From: Bacteroidales bacterium UBA3743
GTDB taxonomy: Bacteria > Bacteroidota > Bacteroidia > Bacteroidales > Paludibacteraceae
Direction: 5' to 3'
Length of the DNA stretch: 64,000 bases
Assembly (NCBI GenBank): GCA_002371265.1
Contig: DFGT01000008.1
Coordinates: forward strand, 1 to 64,000
Both the position numbers and the translations under genes were made by a program. Position 1 is the stretch's first letter, and every line of letters starts with the position of its first letter. Positions 18,417 to 28,079 of the stretch are shown piece by piece. The notes under the pieces are model-generated. The model was not told the origin of the DNA, did not search any database, and worked only from the letters and a program-made list of their open reading frames with translations.

Positions 18417-19498
18417 TTTGAATCTTTTTCTACCAAATCAATAGCTCTTTTCAGGGCTTGAATATATTTATCCTTGTTATAATAATCAGGCTCCATAAAA
18501 TTACCTTCAGCCCACTCATTCCACGACTTTAGAAAAATCAATTTGTTTTCTTTTTTTGAAACATTGGTCAATATTTCACAAGCATGCTTAAAAAATGATT
18601 CTGCCGTAGAATTATACAAAACTACATTCTTTCTTCCAGAACGAGGAGAATGATCCCAACGTGGTAATATTGTAGGTGCTACATCTTCTCTGCTATCGAT
18701 ACCTTCTTTCCAAAAACGAGTAATAGCATCAGAATATCTGACAATCAAAGGAAGACGGAGTAGCTTCTCAACTTTGAATTTAAATCTCGACAATAAAGTT
18801 CTGTCTGTAAAACGCCAATTCAAAGTTATTACCAAACAGTCAAAACCAAGACTTTTTGTTTTTTCTATATCTTTTTCGTCGATAACATTGCCAACAAAAT
18901 ATATACCTTCTGCTATTCCCTCTTCCTTAATCCATTTATTCCATAAAGAAATAAAATTAGCGACGTCAGGAAAATCAAGAGGTCTGTATATTTGAAATAA
19001 CGGTTTCCCGTCAACACATACATAACGACCATCCTTAAAAAATTTTTTCACATAATCAAAATGTGCTCTGTAATCCTTCTCCCCGCCGTATGTTTGTTCG
19101 ATTAAAATTTTATCTCCAAAACCATCCACATTCCATTGTTTGCATTTCCACGTTTCATTTGCCCATCCAAAGCAAAAAGGAAAATCTGGTTTTCCAGTCG
19201 ACAAGACTTCATCAATGATATCATTCATCAGCTGATGTCCATTAAACCAATAATGCCAGTAACAAAAGCCGTAAACCCCCGCTTCTCTGGCAAGACGAGC
19301 TTGATCCTCTCTAACCTGAGGAACTCTCAAATCATAATATCCTAATTCACCAGGAACCTCAGGCTGTTTATGCCCAGGAAACAAAGGTTTTGCCTTTCCT
19401 ACATTAGTCCATTCTGTAAATCCTTTTCCCCACCACACATCGTTTTCTGGGAATGGATGAAACTGAGGCAAATAATACGCTAAAATTTTTGATTTCAC
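18413..19498 (-). CDS. WbsX-like glycosyltransferase
   Basis: Members of this family (Glyco_trans_WbsX, related in fold to GH99) occur in O-antigen and capsule loci. 361 residues. The start KILAYYLPQFHPFPENDVWW with GKGFTEWTNV is the family hallmark, followed by FCYWHYWFNG, FCFGWANETW and the C-terminal LKSWNEWAEGNFMEPD. The activity is usually called glycosyltransferase but is weakly proven in the family; a glycosidase-like or transglycosidase action remains possible. It is part of the tightly packed minus-strand operon, 15 bp after an acetyltransferase gene. Confidence 0.88.
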   Translation of the reverse strand: MKSKILAYYLPQFHPFPENDVWWGKGFTEWTNVGKAKPLFPGHKQPEVPGELGYYDLRVPQVREDQARLAREAGVYGFCYWHYWFNGHQLMNDIIDEVLSTGKPDFPFCFGWANETWKCKQWNVDGFGDKILIEQTYGGEKDYRAHFDYVKKFFKDGRYVCVDGKPLFQIYRPLDFPDVANFISLWNKWIKEEGIAEGIYFVGNVIDEKDIEKTKSLGFDCLVITLNWRFTDRTLLSRFKFKVEKLLRLPLIVRYSDAITRFWKEGIDSREDVAPTILPRWDHSPRSGRKNVVLYNSTAESFFKHACEILTNVSKKENKLIFLKSWNEWAEGNFMEPDYYNKDKYIQALKRAIDLVEKDSK

Positions 19499-19513
19499 AG
19501 TAAGATAAAATAA

Positions 19514-20092
19514 TCAATTCATAATTTTTAACACTTTCGCTGGAACCCCCCCAACTACAGTATTAGCAGGAACATCTTTTGTAACTACTGCATTTGCGGC
19601 TATAATCGCTCCCTTTCCTATATGTACGCCAGATAAAATACAAACTCTCTCCCCTATCCAAACATTGTCTTCTATTACAACAGGACCTTTTATATAAAGC
19701 GGTCGATCTAACGGAGAAATGTCACTTTGCATTAAAGATCCATTACCATGAGAATTATCACTAATATAAACATATCTTCCGGTAAGAACTCCATTTCCAA
19801 TTTTTATAGAATCACAAGCGGAGATGTGTACATTTTCTCCTATATAAGAATTATTTCCAATGATAATCGATGGTGAAAACAACTGATCCCCGTATGATTT
19901 CCAGGCAGTGAGTATAGAGTTTCTATCTATTTGTGTTCCTTTTCCTATAGATATACAATCTGTACCACATAACTGATGTGGCGATATTATTGTACCTTCT
20001 AATTTTTTAAAAGAAAATCCAATAATAACACTATAAGTATGCCAGAATAATCCGATTATTCTGTTTTTTATATAGTTTATTTTATTAAACAT
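19514..20092 (-). CDS. Hexapeptide-repeat acetyltransferase
   Basis: 192 residues, left-handed beta-helix. It has [17 protein letters not shown] near the N-terminus, YISDNSHG with the presumed catalytic His, [21 protein letters not shown] and a terminal [11 protein letters not shown]. It is similar in layout to WcaF/WcaB-like O-acetyltransferases. This is the second such gene in the operon, which suggests that two positions of the glycan may be acetylated. It overlaps the upstream GT2-like gene by 16 bp. Confidence 0.85.
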   Translation of the reverse strand: MFNKINYIKNRIIGLFWHTYSVIIGFSFKKLEGTIISPHQLCGTDCISIGKGTQIDRNSILTAWKSYGDQLFSPSIIIGNNSYIGENVHISACDSIKIGNGVLTGRYVYISDNSHGNGSLMQSDISPLDRPLYIKGPVVIEDNVWIGERVCILSGVHIGKGAIIAANAVVTKDVPANTVVGGVPAKVLKIMN

Positions 20093-20994
20093 CTAAAAAT
20101 ATTCTTAAAGCCATCTCGAAAATATCTATAATAACTTACAACAACAATATAGAAATAGTCCAACCTGGAATAATAAGTTGTTATATTTTTGTACTTGCCA
20201 GAAGTTTCAAATCGATATTGCGTATTGGCGACACACAAATTATAATACCAGTCAATCAAAAACTCTCTCATATCATTTTTGATTGAAATGAATGTTTGAT
20301 TTGAAATTTTATTCCTGTTCTCCAAATCTTTAATCAAATCCAAATAAATAACGGCAAAAGTATGGAATATATTGTATCCACCTTTAGTTGGATCGTCTTC
20401 CATATCCATAAACTTTTTATTCCATATTATATACTTTGATTCCTGTCGTATTTCAAATAAAATAGACGCATGTGGAAACATTTGGTTATATGTGATTTGA
20501 TCCAACATCGGTTTGTCTTTTGCCCATATACCAACCCCTGCACTCCAACTGCTATAGTAAGACAATTCTTTGACAAAAGAATCAAAATTTTCACATATCA
20601 AAAGTTCTTCCTTTGGTAACACACCATCAGAACAATAAATGCAAGGCTGAGATTCTTTATATTTTTCAACAATGGCAATCAAATCAACCAACGCATCTTT
20701 AACCAGCTTTGCTCTATGGTTTAGCATTTTTATGAACAAGCCATTTGAACGCTTGAAAGAATCCACTTGATTTACAAATCCATTCAGATCAGATTTATAA
20801 TAAAATAAGTTACCATGCGACTTAAATTCATTAATGGACTCACCTAAAACAGAATTCTTACCATTATCAGTAATGATAATCTCAAACAGATTATCATCAA
20901 CACCTTGAGAATATATACTCTCAAGTACCGGCAAAACAAACTCTACTTTTCCATTTGTTGGAATACAAAGCGATATTAGCTTATTCTCATTCAT
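20077..20994 (-). CDS. Glycosyltransferase, GT2-like
   Basis: 305 residues. The N-terminal [22 protein letters not shown] and [12 protein letters not shown] fit the GT-A nucleotide-binding fold. The usual DxD is replaced by a region around KMLNHRAKL that has no clear acid pair, so metal binding is not obvious. The C-terminal part is Tyr- and Phe-rich and ends with a hydrophobic basic stretch ([10 protein letters not shown]). It overlaps both neighbours. A diverged transferase is the best reading; activity is less certain than for the other transferases here. Confidence 0.7.
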   Translation of the reverse strand: MNENKLISLCIPTNGKVEFVLPVLESIYSQGVDDNLFEIIITDNGKNSVLGESINEFKSHGNLFYYKSDLNGFVNQVDSFKRSNGLFIKMLNHRAKLVKDALVDLIAIVEKYKESQPCIYCSDGVLPKEELLICENFDSFVKELSYYSSWSAGVGIWAKDKPMLDQITYNQMFPHASILFEIRQESKYIIWNKKFMDMEDDPTKGGYNIFHTFAVIYLDLIKDLENRNKISNQTFISIKNDMREFLIDWYYNLCVANTQYRFETSGKYKNITTYYSRLDYFYIVVVSYYRYFRDGFKNIFRCLIK

Positions 20995-21938
20995 CAGTTA
21001 ATTTTTTTCTTTTCACTTAAGTAAAATCTATTTATGCCTTCATGCATTTCAGTTATCCTTAAATCTGGTATAATTGACTTAAGTTTCGAAATATCCAATA
21101 TCATATTTGACACATCAGACTTTCTGCTTTCTACATATTCTACCTTGACATCCTCCTCCACTATCTCTTTCAAAATATCAATAATATCATTGACAGAAGT
21201 TCCGATTCCTGAACCAATATTGATAATTTCATTACAAATGTCTTTTTCAAGTAAGATGCGGAAAATTTGTGTCAAATCGTCTATATAGATATAATCTCTT
21301 ATAGACGCACCGTCCCCCCATACCGTAATAGGTTGATTTGACAGTATTCGTCCTAGAGAAACGGCTATCAATCCCTGTTTTCCATAAAGATACTGACCAT
21401 GCCCATAAGGATTAGATGGACGTAATATCAAATATTGCAAACCAGACGTTCTGTGTTCAAACAAAACGCTCTCTTCAATGGTAAGTTTAGACAAACCGTA
21501 ATAAGAAATAGGTTTTTTTGCATCAGATTCTAAAAATGGAACAACAGTCTTTCGATCTCCATAAACAGTACCTCCTGAAGAAAAATATATAAACTTTATA
21601 TTCTTCTGGCTACATAACTGCATCAAACGGACTGTTGGGAATATCACATTTTCAAATTCCAATTTATAGTCTTCATATGAACTACCTGGAACCATAGTGG
21701 ATACTAAATGTATAATGGTGGTTATACATTTTGACTCAATGATATTCTTAATAAAATCAAAATCACTTAAATATCCTTTATAAATATGTAAATTCATTCC
21801 ATCGAGTCGACTGATATTTGCAAAAGGAGGCTCAATAATATGTACACTCCATTCACCACTATTGAATCTTAACAATTCTTTAATTAAATTAGATCCTATA
21901 AAACCAGCACCACCTATGAAAAGTATATTTTGAGACAT
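20994..21938 (-). CDS. NAD-dependent nucleotide-sugar epimerase/dehydratase
   Basis: Extended SDR of 314 residues. GGAGFIG is at 9-15, the active-site serine in YFSSGGTVYGD, and Tyr-Lys in SYYGLSKLTIEE. GDGASIRDYIYIDDL is the typical GalE/RmlB-like substrate loop. It probably makes a specific sugar nucleotide for this polysaccharide; UDP-hexose 4-epimerase activity is most likely but not certain. The start lies 25 bp inside the end of the acyltransferase gene, and the stop overlaps the next gene by 1 bp. Confidence 0.88.
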   Translation of the reverse strand: MSQNILFIGGAGFIGSNLIKELLRFNSGEWSVHIIEPPFANISRLDGMNLHIYKGYLSDFDFIKNIIESKCITTIIHLVSTMVPGSSYEDYKLEFENVIFPTVRLMQLCSQKNIKFIYFSSGGTVYGDRKTVVPFLESDAKKPISYYGLSKLTIEESVLFEHRTSGLQYLILRPSNPYGHGQYLYGKQGLIAVSLGRILSNQPITVWGDGASIRDYIYIDDLTQIFRILLEKDICNEIINIGSGIGTSVNDIIDILKEIVEEDVKVEYVESRKSDVSNMILDISKLKSIIPDLRITEMHEGINRFYLSEKKKIN

Positions 21939-22879
21939 CTCAACCGATCTTTAATATATTCAATAGCAATTGAAGTCATTAACGACAACAGAAGTAACAC
22001 CATGAATGCTAATAATGGATTTGAAACAAAAATAAAAATGTTCTTACAATAATAATAGCAATAAAATGTATGTACCAACCACATATTAACAGAGTGCTTC
22101 CCTAAGAAACAAAACATCTTTGAAAAAAAAGGACGAACAGTAAAATATGAAAAACCAAGAAACCAAAAAAAGAAAGCTAGAAAATTAGCGTCTCCGAATT
22201 TTTTACTAATGACTATTGCCGATATAAAACAAATAAGTCCTCGAATTAGATTAGGGCTAACAATTTTGCTTAATAAAACATCTGCCTTCTCAAATAAACC
22301 ATACTTACATGTGATATAACTTAAAAGAAAAACCGAAAAATAAATTCTTAAACCAAGAAGTGTCGTTCCAAAATCAAACTTTTTAATTATTACAGACAAT
22401 ATCAACAATATACATAGAATAACAAAAAGTTGTTGTTTATCTTTTATCAAAGAAAGAAGTGTAGAGATAACAATCAACTGCACATAAAGAGAAAAAAAAC
22501 ACCACTCGTGATTATATGAACTACTGATAAAAAATAAGTTTTCAAAAAATTCTTTTAATTCAAACTTATATACTCCCAAGCAAAAACCTATAGGTATAAA
22601 AATAAAAAAGACAAAACAGAACGACAACCATAGCTTTACTATCCGATCTGTACCATCCTTTAAACTCAATGGTTTTATTGCCAATCCATATCCACTTATA
22701 AAGACGTATAGTCCAACAATAATACCAAATTCCTGTCCTAATCTAACTAAATAATCAGTATTAAAAACATTGTCCAACCTATCGGGAAAAGCAAATAGAT
22801 GATGTATAAACATTATCAAAATGCATATACCCTTTGCCTCCTTCGATTTTAGTTTGGTAAAAAGAGTTGACTCTGACAT
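21914..22879 (-). CDS. Acyltransferase 3 family membrane protein
   Basis: 321 residues with about ten membrane segments. The family hallmark lies at the start: KSKEAKGICILIMFIHHLFAF, with the catalytic-type His pair. GIIVGLYVFISGYGLA follows, and NMWLVHTFYCYYY near the C-terminus is the second conserved site. It is a likely O-acetyltransferase for the polysaccharide and the second of this family in the operon (also at 12486-13493). Very AT-rich. It sits 9 bp after the GT92 gene and overlaps the downstream epimerase gene. Confidence 0.82.
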   Translation of the reverse strand: MSESTLFTKLKSKEAKGICILIMFIHHLFAFPDRLDNVFNTDYLVRLGQEFGIIVGLYVFISGYGLAIKPLSLKDGTDRIVKLWLSFCFVFFIFIPIGFCLGVYKFELKEFFENLFFISSSYNHEWCFFSLYVQLIVISTLLSLIKDKQQLFVILCILLILSVIIKKFDFGTTLLGLRIYFSVFLLSYITCKYGLFEKADVLLSKIVSPNLIRGLICFISAIVISKKFGDANFLAFFFWFLGFSYFTVRPFFSKMFCFLGKHSVNMWLVHTFYCYYYCKNIFIFVSNPLLAFMVLLLLSLMTSIAIEYIKDRLRCLKIYFS

Positions 22880-22888
22880 TAGGTAAAT

Positions 22889-23866
22889 CTAACGATGTAA
22901 TTGTCGATTAAGTTGGACTGCAAATCTCATTATTGTATAATCAGACGACGTGTTTCTCACTTCATGAGAAATAAAATAATCATAGTTTCTTGGAGAAACA
23001 CCAAAAGCAGCATCTCCACGACTATGTTTAGCCTCATAAGCATCATACGCCTTACTCCAATAATGATTTACCTGAATATCAAAATCATTGCCATTCGCTC
23101 TATGGATTCCATATTTTACAAACTTTCCAAATATGTTTATCGGAGGGATATGTAAGCCCAAAAACTTCACAGAGAGATCATGCATCATTCCTAATGGAAA
23201 ACCACTTATCTCATATTGAGTATTATAAAACAGCTTACCCACATTATATAATTTTGGCCAAGAAACCGTATACTGTTCGGTTACTGTTTTATTATAATCA
23301 TGATGCATTTTGCCTGATGTTCCAAACATCTTCCAATATATTAGGACAACCGGATAATTTGCATACTTTTGAATCCATACTTTCAATGAAGTTACGAGCT
23401 TAGGACAAATAAATTCATCTAAATCAAGAAAAGAAACCCATCTTGTCTCTTTTCGATAGGTATTATAAAAATGTTTATAAGAAGAAATTTGACCTGGATT
23501 TTCAGGCCATTCCGTCAGTGTCACTTTTCCACAATCGATATATGGTTTCAAAACATCCAGATAATCATCCTCCGAATTATTATTATATAAATAAAAATGG
23601 TCTATTCCTAACATCAAATGGAACTCCAACCATTCTTTCAAAAATGGTGCTTCATTCTTAAAGATAGCACAAATACTGATTTCATATTTACGAGATTCTG
23701 CTTTTTTTGCAAACAAAAAAAACAACAATTTATAAAACCAGTCATATAAAACACTAACACAACTCCTTATACGATATTTGACGTCTTTTTCTATAGGTTG
23801 TCTATAGCAAAAATTGTCATCTTCAACAACTTTGTCGGTCAGATATGTACTATTTATTAACTCCAT
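22889..23866 (-). CDS. Glycosyltransferase family 92 protein
   Basis: 325 residues. CAIFKNEAPFLKEWLEFHLMLG, followed by FYLYNNNSEDDY and WVSFLDLDEFICP, is the GT92 (DUF23-like) pattern; the DLDE motif binds metal and nucleotide sugar. Known GT92 enzymes in animals are galactosyltransferases; bacterial members are mostly uncharacterised, so galactose is only a guess. There is a hydrophobic stretch near residue 45. It overlaps the upstream pyruvyltransferase gene by 17 bp. Confidence 0.88.
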   Translation of the reverse strand: MELINSTYLTDKVVEDDNFCYRQPIEKDVKYRIRSCVSVLYDWFYKLLFFLFAKKAESRKYEISICAIFKNEAPFLKEWLEFHLMLGIDHFYLYNNNSEDDYLDVLKPYIDCGKVTLTEWPENPGQISSYKHFYNTYRKETRWVSFLDLDEFICPKLVTSLKVWIQKYANYPVVLIYWKMFGTSGKMHHDYNKTVTEQYTVSWPKLYNVGKLFYNTQYEISGFPLGMMHDLSVKFLGLHIPPINIFGKFVKYGIHRANGNDFDIQVNHYWSKAYDAYEAKHSRGDAAFGVSPRNYDYFISHEVRNTSSDYTIMRFAVQLNRQLHR

Positions 23867-25052
23867 CTAATGCCTTTATAAGATATTCTCTTGATTCTTC
23901 ACGAAGTGTCTTTATTCTTTTATGAACCTCATCATAATTAATCGGTTGACTCCACACATCTATATTATCCATCAAATCCTTAGGATTACTATAAAAACGA
24001 TCCTCAAGACCTAACTTTTTCAACAAATCTATCATACGTCCTTCACCTCCATGGTAAGACGGTGCGACTACAAATTGTTTTCTGAACAAGATGCAGAACA
24101 CACTGCAATGGAAAGAATCTGTGAAAATCAAATCCGCTGTATTTAAGATACCTAACCAATCCTGAATCTTGCAAACAGGATTGAATGGAATGTCTTTTAT
24201 CTCTATCAAGCATCTGTCCATTCGGATGTCCAGTTTTTTTCGTGTTGCAATTTCACGGACAACATCCATCCATATATCATTAATTATGAATTTATCAACG
24301 AATAAAGCCCCAGACGCATTCTGTTTTGATTCAGACAATAATTCATTATAATCGTCTATTAAGAATGTAGGATCCAAGACCTGCTTTGGAACCAGTCCGA
24401 AATTATTTCTGCAAATGTTCACAGCCATTTCATTTCGAACTAAAATACTGTCAAATCTGTCTAACATTTCCTTGACATGTCTCTTTTGTTTTGACTCAAA
24501 TATGTAATTTGAATCACCTCCCATGCAAGCAGCATAAGCAATACGCTTGTGACCTGTTTTCACGAAATCAAGGAAAAAAATAGGATACTGATCCAAACAA
24601 ATGTTCACATTCCAAACCTGGTCACTTCCGACAACGAAAGCATCCGCATCCGGATAATTATTTTTAAGCTCTTCTACAGTGAAATACTCCCTGGTCAAAT
24701 TAGGCATATACTTTGCTCGGAACTCATCAAAAAGTTTCATATTCTGATCCGAATACTCCTTTTCTTTCTGACTTTGCTCAGGAGTCTGCTGATACCTAAT
24801 TTCATAGTCTTTAAGACTTTGCACATTCGATGGCACCATCATTCTGTGAATCTTCTTAAAAACTTTTTTAGGCAAACCTAGAATTCTACGATAAAGTGGT
24901 TTTCTCTCATTTTTGCAAGATAGGCCTGTCAACGGAACATTCAGAATTATAGTTTCATGCCCCAAACTTCTTATGTACTTGTTTAGAGCATAACACTGTA
25001 AAGTAGCACCATAATTATTAGTGCGTGCATATGTCAGTATCCCTATCTTCAT
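23850..25052 (-). CDS. Polysaccharide pyruvyl transferase
   Basis: Transfers pyruvate from PEP to a sugar of the glycan as a ketal, adding negative charge. 400 residues. MKIGILTYARTNNYGATLQCYAL at the start, DAFVVGSDQVWN near residue 135, and ADLIFTDSFHCSVFCILFRKQFV near 310 are family motifs (GSDQ and TDSFH). It lies directly next to an FrhB-like gene, a pairing seen often in Bacteroidota polysaccharide loci. The genes overlap by 1 bp. Confidence 0.92.
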   Translation of the reverse strand: MKIGILTYARTNNYGATLQCYALNKYIRSLGHETIILNVPLTGLSCKNERKPLYRRILGLPKKVFKKIHRMMVPSNVQSLKDYEIRYQQTPEQSQKEKEYSDQNMKLFDEFRAKYMPNLTREYFTVEELKNNYPDADAFVVGSDQVWNVNICLDQYPIFFLDFVKTGHKRIAYAACMGGDSNYIFESKQKRHVKEMLDRFDSILVRNEMAVNICRNNFGLVPKQVLDPTFLIDDYNELLSESKQNASGALFVDKFIINDIWMDVVREIATRKKLDIRMDRCLIEIKDIPFNPVCKIQDWLGILNTADLIFTDSFHCSVFCILFRKQFVVAPSYHGGEGRMIDLLKKLGLEDRFYSNPKDLMDNIDVWSQPINYDEVHKRIKTLREESREYLIKALDGVNK

Positions 25053-26251
25053 TATTTTATTATTTTTTTTATCTTTCTTAAAATACGAATAATAACATTC
25101 TGCATATATAATACATTTTTCATAACACCATCCAAAAACACATCCACATTTCGCTTAAAACCGATATACCCATATTTAGACATAGTATATTCAAAACCTT
25201 TTTCTGAATATATCCGTTCAAACTCCATACGTTCAGGATGTAATATAGTTGGATGTTGAAGGTTAGGTTGCATACAATCTTTCAAATTCGCCGGCACCAC
25301 AACAATTTCATCAACGACAGATTCAAACAAAGACTTTCCTTTCGCCGTATTTAACAAAACCAAAGAAATTCCTTTGTCATCAGAATTTATATTCTGATCA
25401 GTCTTTTCCCAACCCCAAAAATCAGCCAACGTAATATCACTTGGTCTATGTATATTGCAAAAATGGCAATTACCACATGATTGTCTTAAAGCTATATGTT
25501 GATAAAACATATGAGAAAAAGGATAGGCATATGGAGTATAATAAGTATCACCAAACATAAACGATTCTTTATGAGCTGCCCACCCAAATCTTTTTTTATC
25601 TCTAAAATTTACTGAAGAAATCTTTTTTCCATTCTTTTCTAGGTATTTCAAATAATCATGCCATAAATTTGGACCAGGAACACCATGGCAAACAATATCA
25701 ATAAGAAAAAGATTTTCTCTCAATTTATCACCAATATAAGAAGCCAAGGCCGAAGTTTGACACGGAGTGCCTGAAAACATAACTAACTTTCCTGCCTTTA
25801 GATCATTCTTAATTTGATGAAATATTCCCCTCAAATCACTCTGAACATATTTGCTTCCCTTAAACTCATCTCTTTGAAGTTTTGTTTCGGCTCTTTTATG
25901 AACAACATCAAATTCCTTTGTATAACCAGCACCATAAACAACCCCTTTATGTTCTAAGATTCTATCAGAAAATGCTATAAAAGCAGCACCACTACGAGAA
26001 GTATCTACTTCAAAACTATTCTTATGTCTAACACCAAAAGCTTCTGGCTCCTTAAAATTTAATGATATATCATAATTATCATTAAAAGTACACACACTAT
26101 CACATAATCCGCAGTCCACACATTTTGACATATCTGTTTTAGGATACAAAAAACCTAAATTGTCAGGACACATGGATATTGCATTATGTGTACAAATAGA
26201 AGCACAAGCTGTACAACCACAACATTTAGAGGGATCTATCACGTTAATCAT
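25052..26251 (-). CDS. FrhB-like iron-sulfur flavoprotein of polysaccharide loci
   Basis: 399 residues. The N-terminus is a two-cluster ferredoxin domain (CCGCTACASIC at about 10-20 and CVDCGLCDSVC at about 40-50). It is followed by the coenzyme F420 hydrogenase/dehydrogenase beta-subunit N- and C-terminal domains (FSGTPCQTSALASYI, LIDIVCHGVPGP, DITLADFWGW). F420 is not expected in this organism, so in this setting it is probably an FAD-dependent redox enzyme acting on a sugar or its pyruvyl substituent; the true reaction is unknown. Overlaps of 4 bp with the flippase gene and 1 bp with the pyruvyltransferase gene show tight coupling. Confidence 0.88.
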   Translation of the reverse strand: MINVIDPSKCCGCTACASICTHNAISMCPDNLGFLYPKTDMSKCVDCGLCDSVCTFNDNYDISLNFKEPEAFGVRHKNSFEVDTSRSGAAFIAFSDRILEHKGVVYGAGYTKEFDVVHKRAETKLQRDEFKGSKYVQSDLRGIFHQIKNDLKAGKLVMFSGTPCQTSALASYIGDKLRENLFLIDIVCHGVPGPNLWHDYLKYLEKNGKKISSVNFRDKKRFGWAAHKESFMFGDTYYTPYAYPFSHMFYQHIALRQSCGNCHFCNIHRPSDITLADFWGWEKTDQNINSDDKGISLVLLNTAKGKSLFESVVDEIVVVPANLKDCMQPNLQHPTILHPERMEFERIYSEKGFEYTMSKYGYIGFKRNVDVFLDGVMKNVLYMQNVIIRILRKIKKIIK

Positions 26252-27918
26252 CTTATACCTCTTACTTTAAATAATCTTTGTAGTTTATTTTTTATGAGTA
26301 AACGTTCTGTATCCTTACAACCAACAAAAAACACAATAAAACAAGAAGATATCATCGAAATAAGTATGATAAAAAGAGACTTTAACATAATATACTCTGG
26401 ATTCCAACATTCTTTACAAAGCATAGTTATCATTAAAGAAAGGAATGTAACAGATATAACGTTAAAATAGACCTCCTTTAAAAATTTCATTATATTAAGC
26501 CCTATCATAGATCTTAAAAGAATAAGTCTAAACAACAAACATAGTTGAGAAGTAAAAATCGAAACAATCAACGTAATCTCTACATCAAAGCCCAAACATA
26601 AAAACACGTATGATAATGGAAGATTAAGCATTTGTATACCACCTACAATTAACTGATAATTTCTTATATTTCCAGTTGCCAACATTGCGGTTATCAACGT
26701 ATTTGAAATAGAATCTGATAAAGACAATATAAGTATCAACCTTACTAAATTAACCGTATGTTCAGGAACATCTTTTAACCATAAGTCTAATATCAAAGAA
26801 GATTCTATTATAATGGGAAATGATATTATCCATAGCATATAATATGCCAATCTTGCCCCTTTGAATACCAACGTCATCATATATTCTTTATCTCCTGAAG
26901 CATACGACTTAGTAATCTGAGGATTAAGTGCAATCATAAAGTTCTGTGTAAAACCAGTAACAGCTATATTTACTTTTTGGGCAATAGCTAATGCACTATT
27001 AAGCAATGGACCAAAAAACAAATTGATAATAATACTATTTCCATGATCTCGTAAAATAGTACTGCATGCCCCTATTGTATTCCATCCTGCGAAACCAAAC
27101 ATTTTCTTAAGCAAATCGAAATCAAAAATGAATTTATAGTCGCATTCTTCAAAATGTCGCTTACAATACGAACAATAAACAAATCGAACTAGGAGAGCCA
27201 AAAGGCATAACATCAATCCATAAAAAACTAATTTGTCAAATGGATTAAAATCAATAAGAATAGCAATGGTTAAACCTCCTACTCCCTCCAATATACTTAT
27301 ATAAGCAAATGCAGACATCTTTTCATGCGCAATAATCACTGCATTATATGGCACACTTATCAGATTTACTACAAAAGTCAATATCGAAAATTGAAAACAA
27401 ACATTCGCTGCAAAAAGCCTGTTCTCTGGAATTACCAGCTGAGTATTGACAAACCACAACCCTACAGTCTCTGCCAAGATAATTACTAAAACACTTAATA
27501 AAATTTGTATGGATACTGAGGACGAAAAAACTTTATTTAATTTATTTTTATCCCCTTTGCCTAATTCAAAAGTCAAGAAACGGCTTATAGCTGAAGACAA
27601 AGACGCACTAACCATTGAAAACATCGCAACCACACCGCCAACTACATTATAAACACCGTAGTCTACTTCCCCGAGTGAATTTAGAATCACACGAGAAGTG
27701 TAGAGACTAATAACCATTAGAAGAAGCATTCTCAAATAGAGAAACATCGTATTTTTGGCGATTCTCTTACTATTGGAAACATTGTCTTTATGCTCTTCTT
27801 CAAATCTCGTAGAATCACATTCCTTTTCCTCTGCCTCTATTATTGGTTTATTCTCTTTGTTTTCTACAGGTTGTAAATCCATGTTCATTAACTTACAGAC
27901 TTCAATTCTTTTCCACAC
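26248..27918 (-). CDS. Wzx-type polysaccharide flippase
   Basis: MOP-superfamily transporter that flips the lipid-linked repeat unit across the inner membrane. 556 residues, about 12-14 membrane segments starting near residue 58 (FLYLRMLLLMVISLYTSRVIL). The segment LGEVDYGVYNVVGGVVAMFS is typical of Wzx. The first 50 residues form a charged cytoplasmic tail; the ATGs at 27888 and 27882 are alternative starts that would shorten it. With the EpsG-like polymerase this marks the locus as Wzx/Wzy-dependent. The gene is 161 bp downstream of the UDP-sugar dehydrogenase gene. Confidence 0.9.
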   Translation of the reverse strand: MWKRIEVCKLMNMDLQPVENKENKPIIEAEEKECDSTRFEEEHKDNVSNSKRIAKNTMFLYLRMLLLMVISLYTSRVILNSLGEVDYGVYNVVGGVVAMFSMVSASLSSAISRFLTFELGKGDKNKLNKVFSSSVSIQILLSVLVIILAETVGLWFVNTQLVIPENRLFAANVCFQFSILTFVVNLISVPYNAVIIAHEKMSAFAYISILEGVGGLTIAILIDFNPFDKLVFYGLMLCLLALLVRFVYCSYCKRHFEECDYKFIFDFDLLKKMFGFAGWNTIGACSTILRDHGNSIIINLFFGPLLNSALAIAQKVNIAVTGFTQNFMIALNPQITKSYASGDKEYMMTLVFKGARLAYYMLWIISFPIIIESSLILDLWLKDVPEHTVNLVRLILILSLSDSISNTLITAMLATGNIRNYQLIVGGIQMLNLPLSYVFLCLGFDVEITLIVSIFTSQLCLLFRLILLRSMIGLNIMKFLKEVYFNVISVTFLSLMITMLCKECWNPEYIMLKSLFIILISMISSCFIVFFVGCKDTERLLIKNKLQRLFKVRGIR

Positions 27919-28079
27919 TCTTCACTAAAACTCCATAAAACTGCAATTCCTCTTTATCGAGTCTCAGAAAATTTGGAAATTACTTTCTACAAATCTGATA
28001 AACAAAAAATTATTAGGTGTGAATATCGCTAACATCGAAAAATGTGTCAATTTTCTTTAGGTAGTCCATCTCCACTTCT

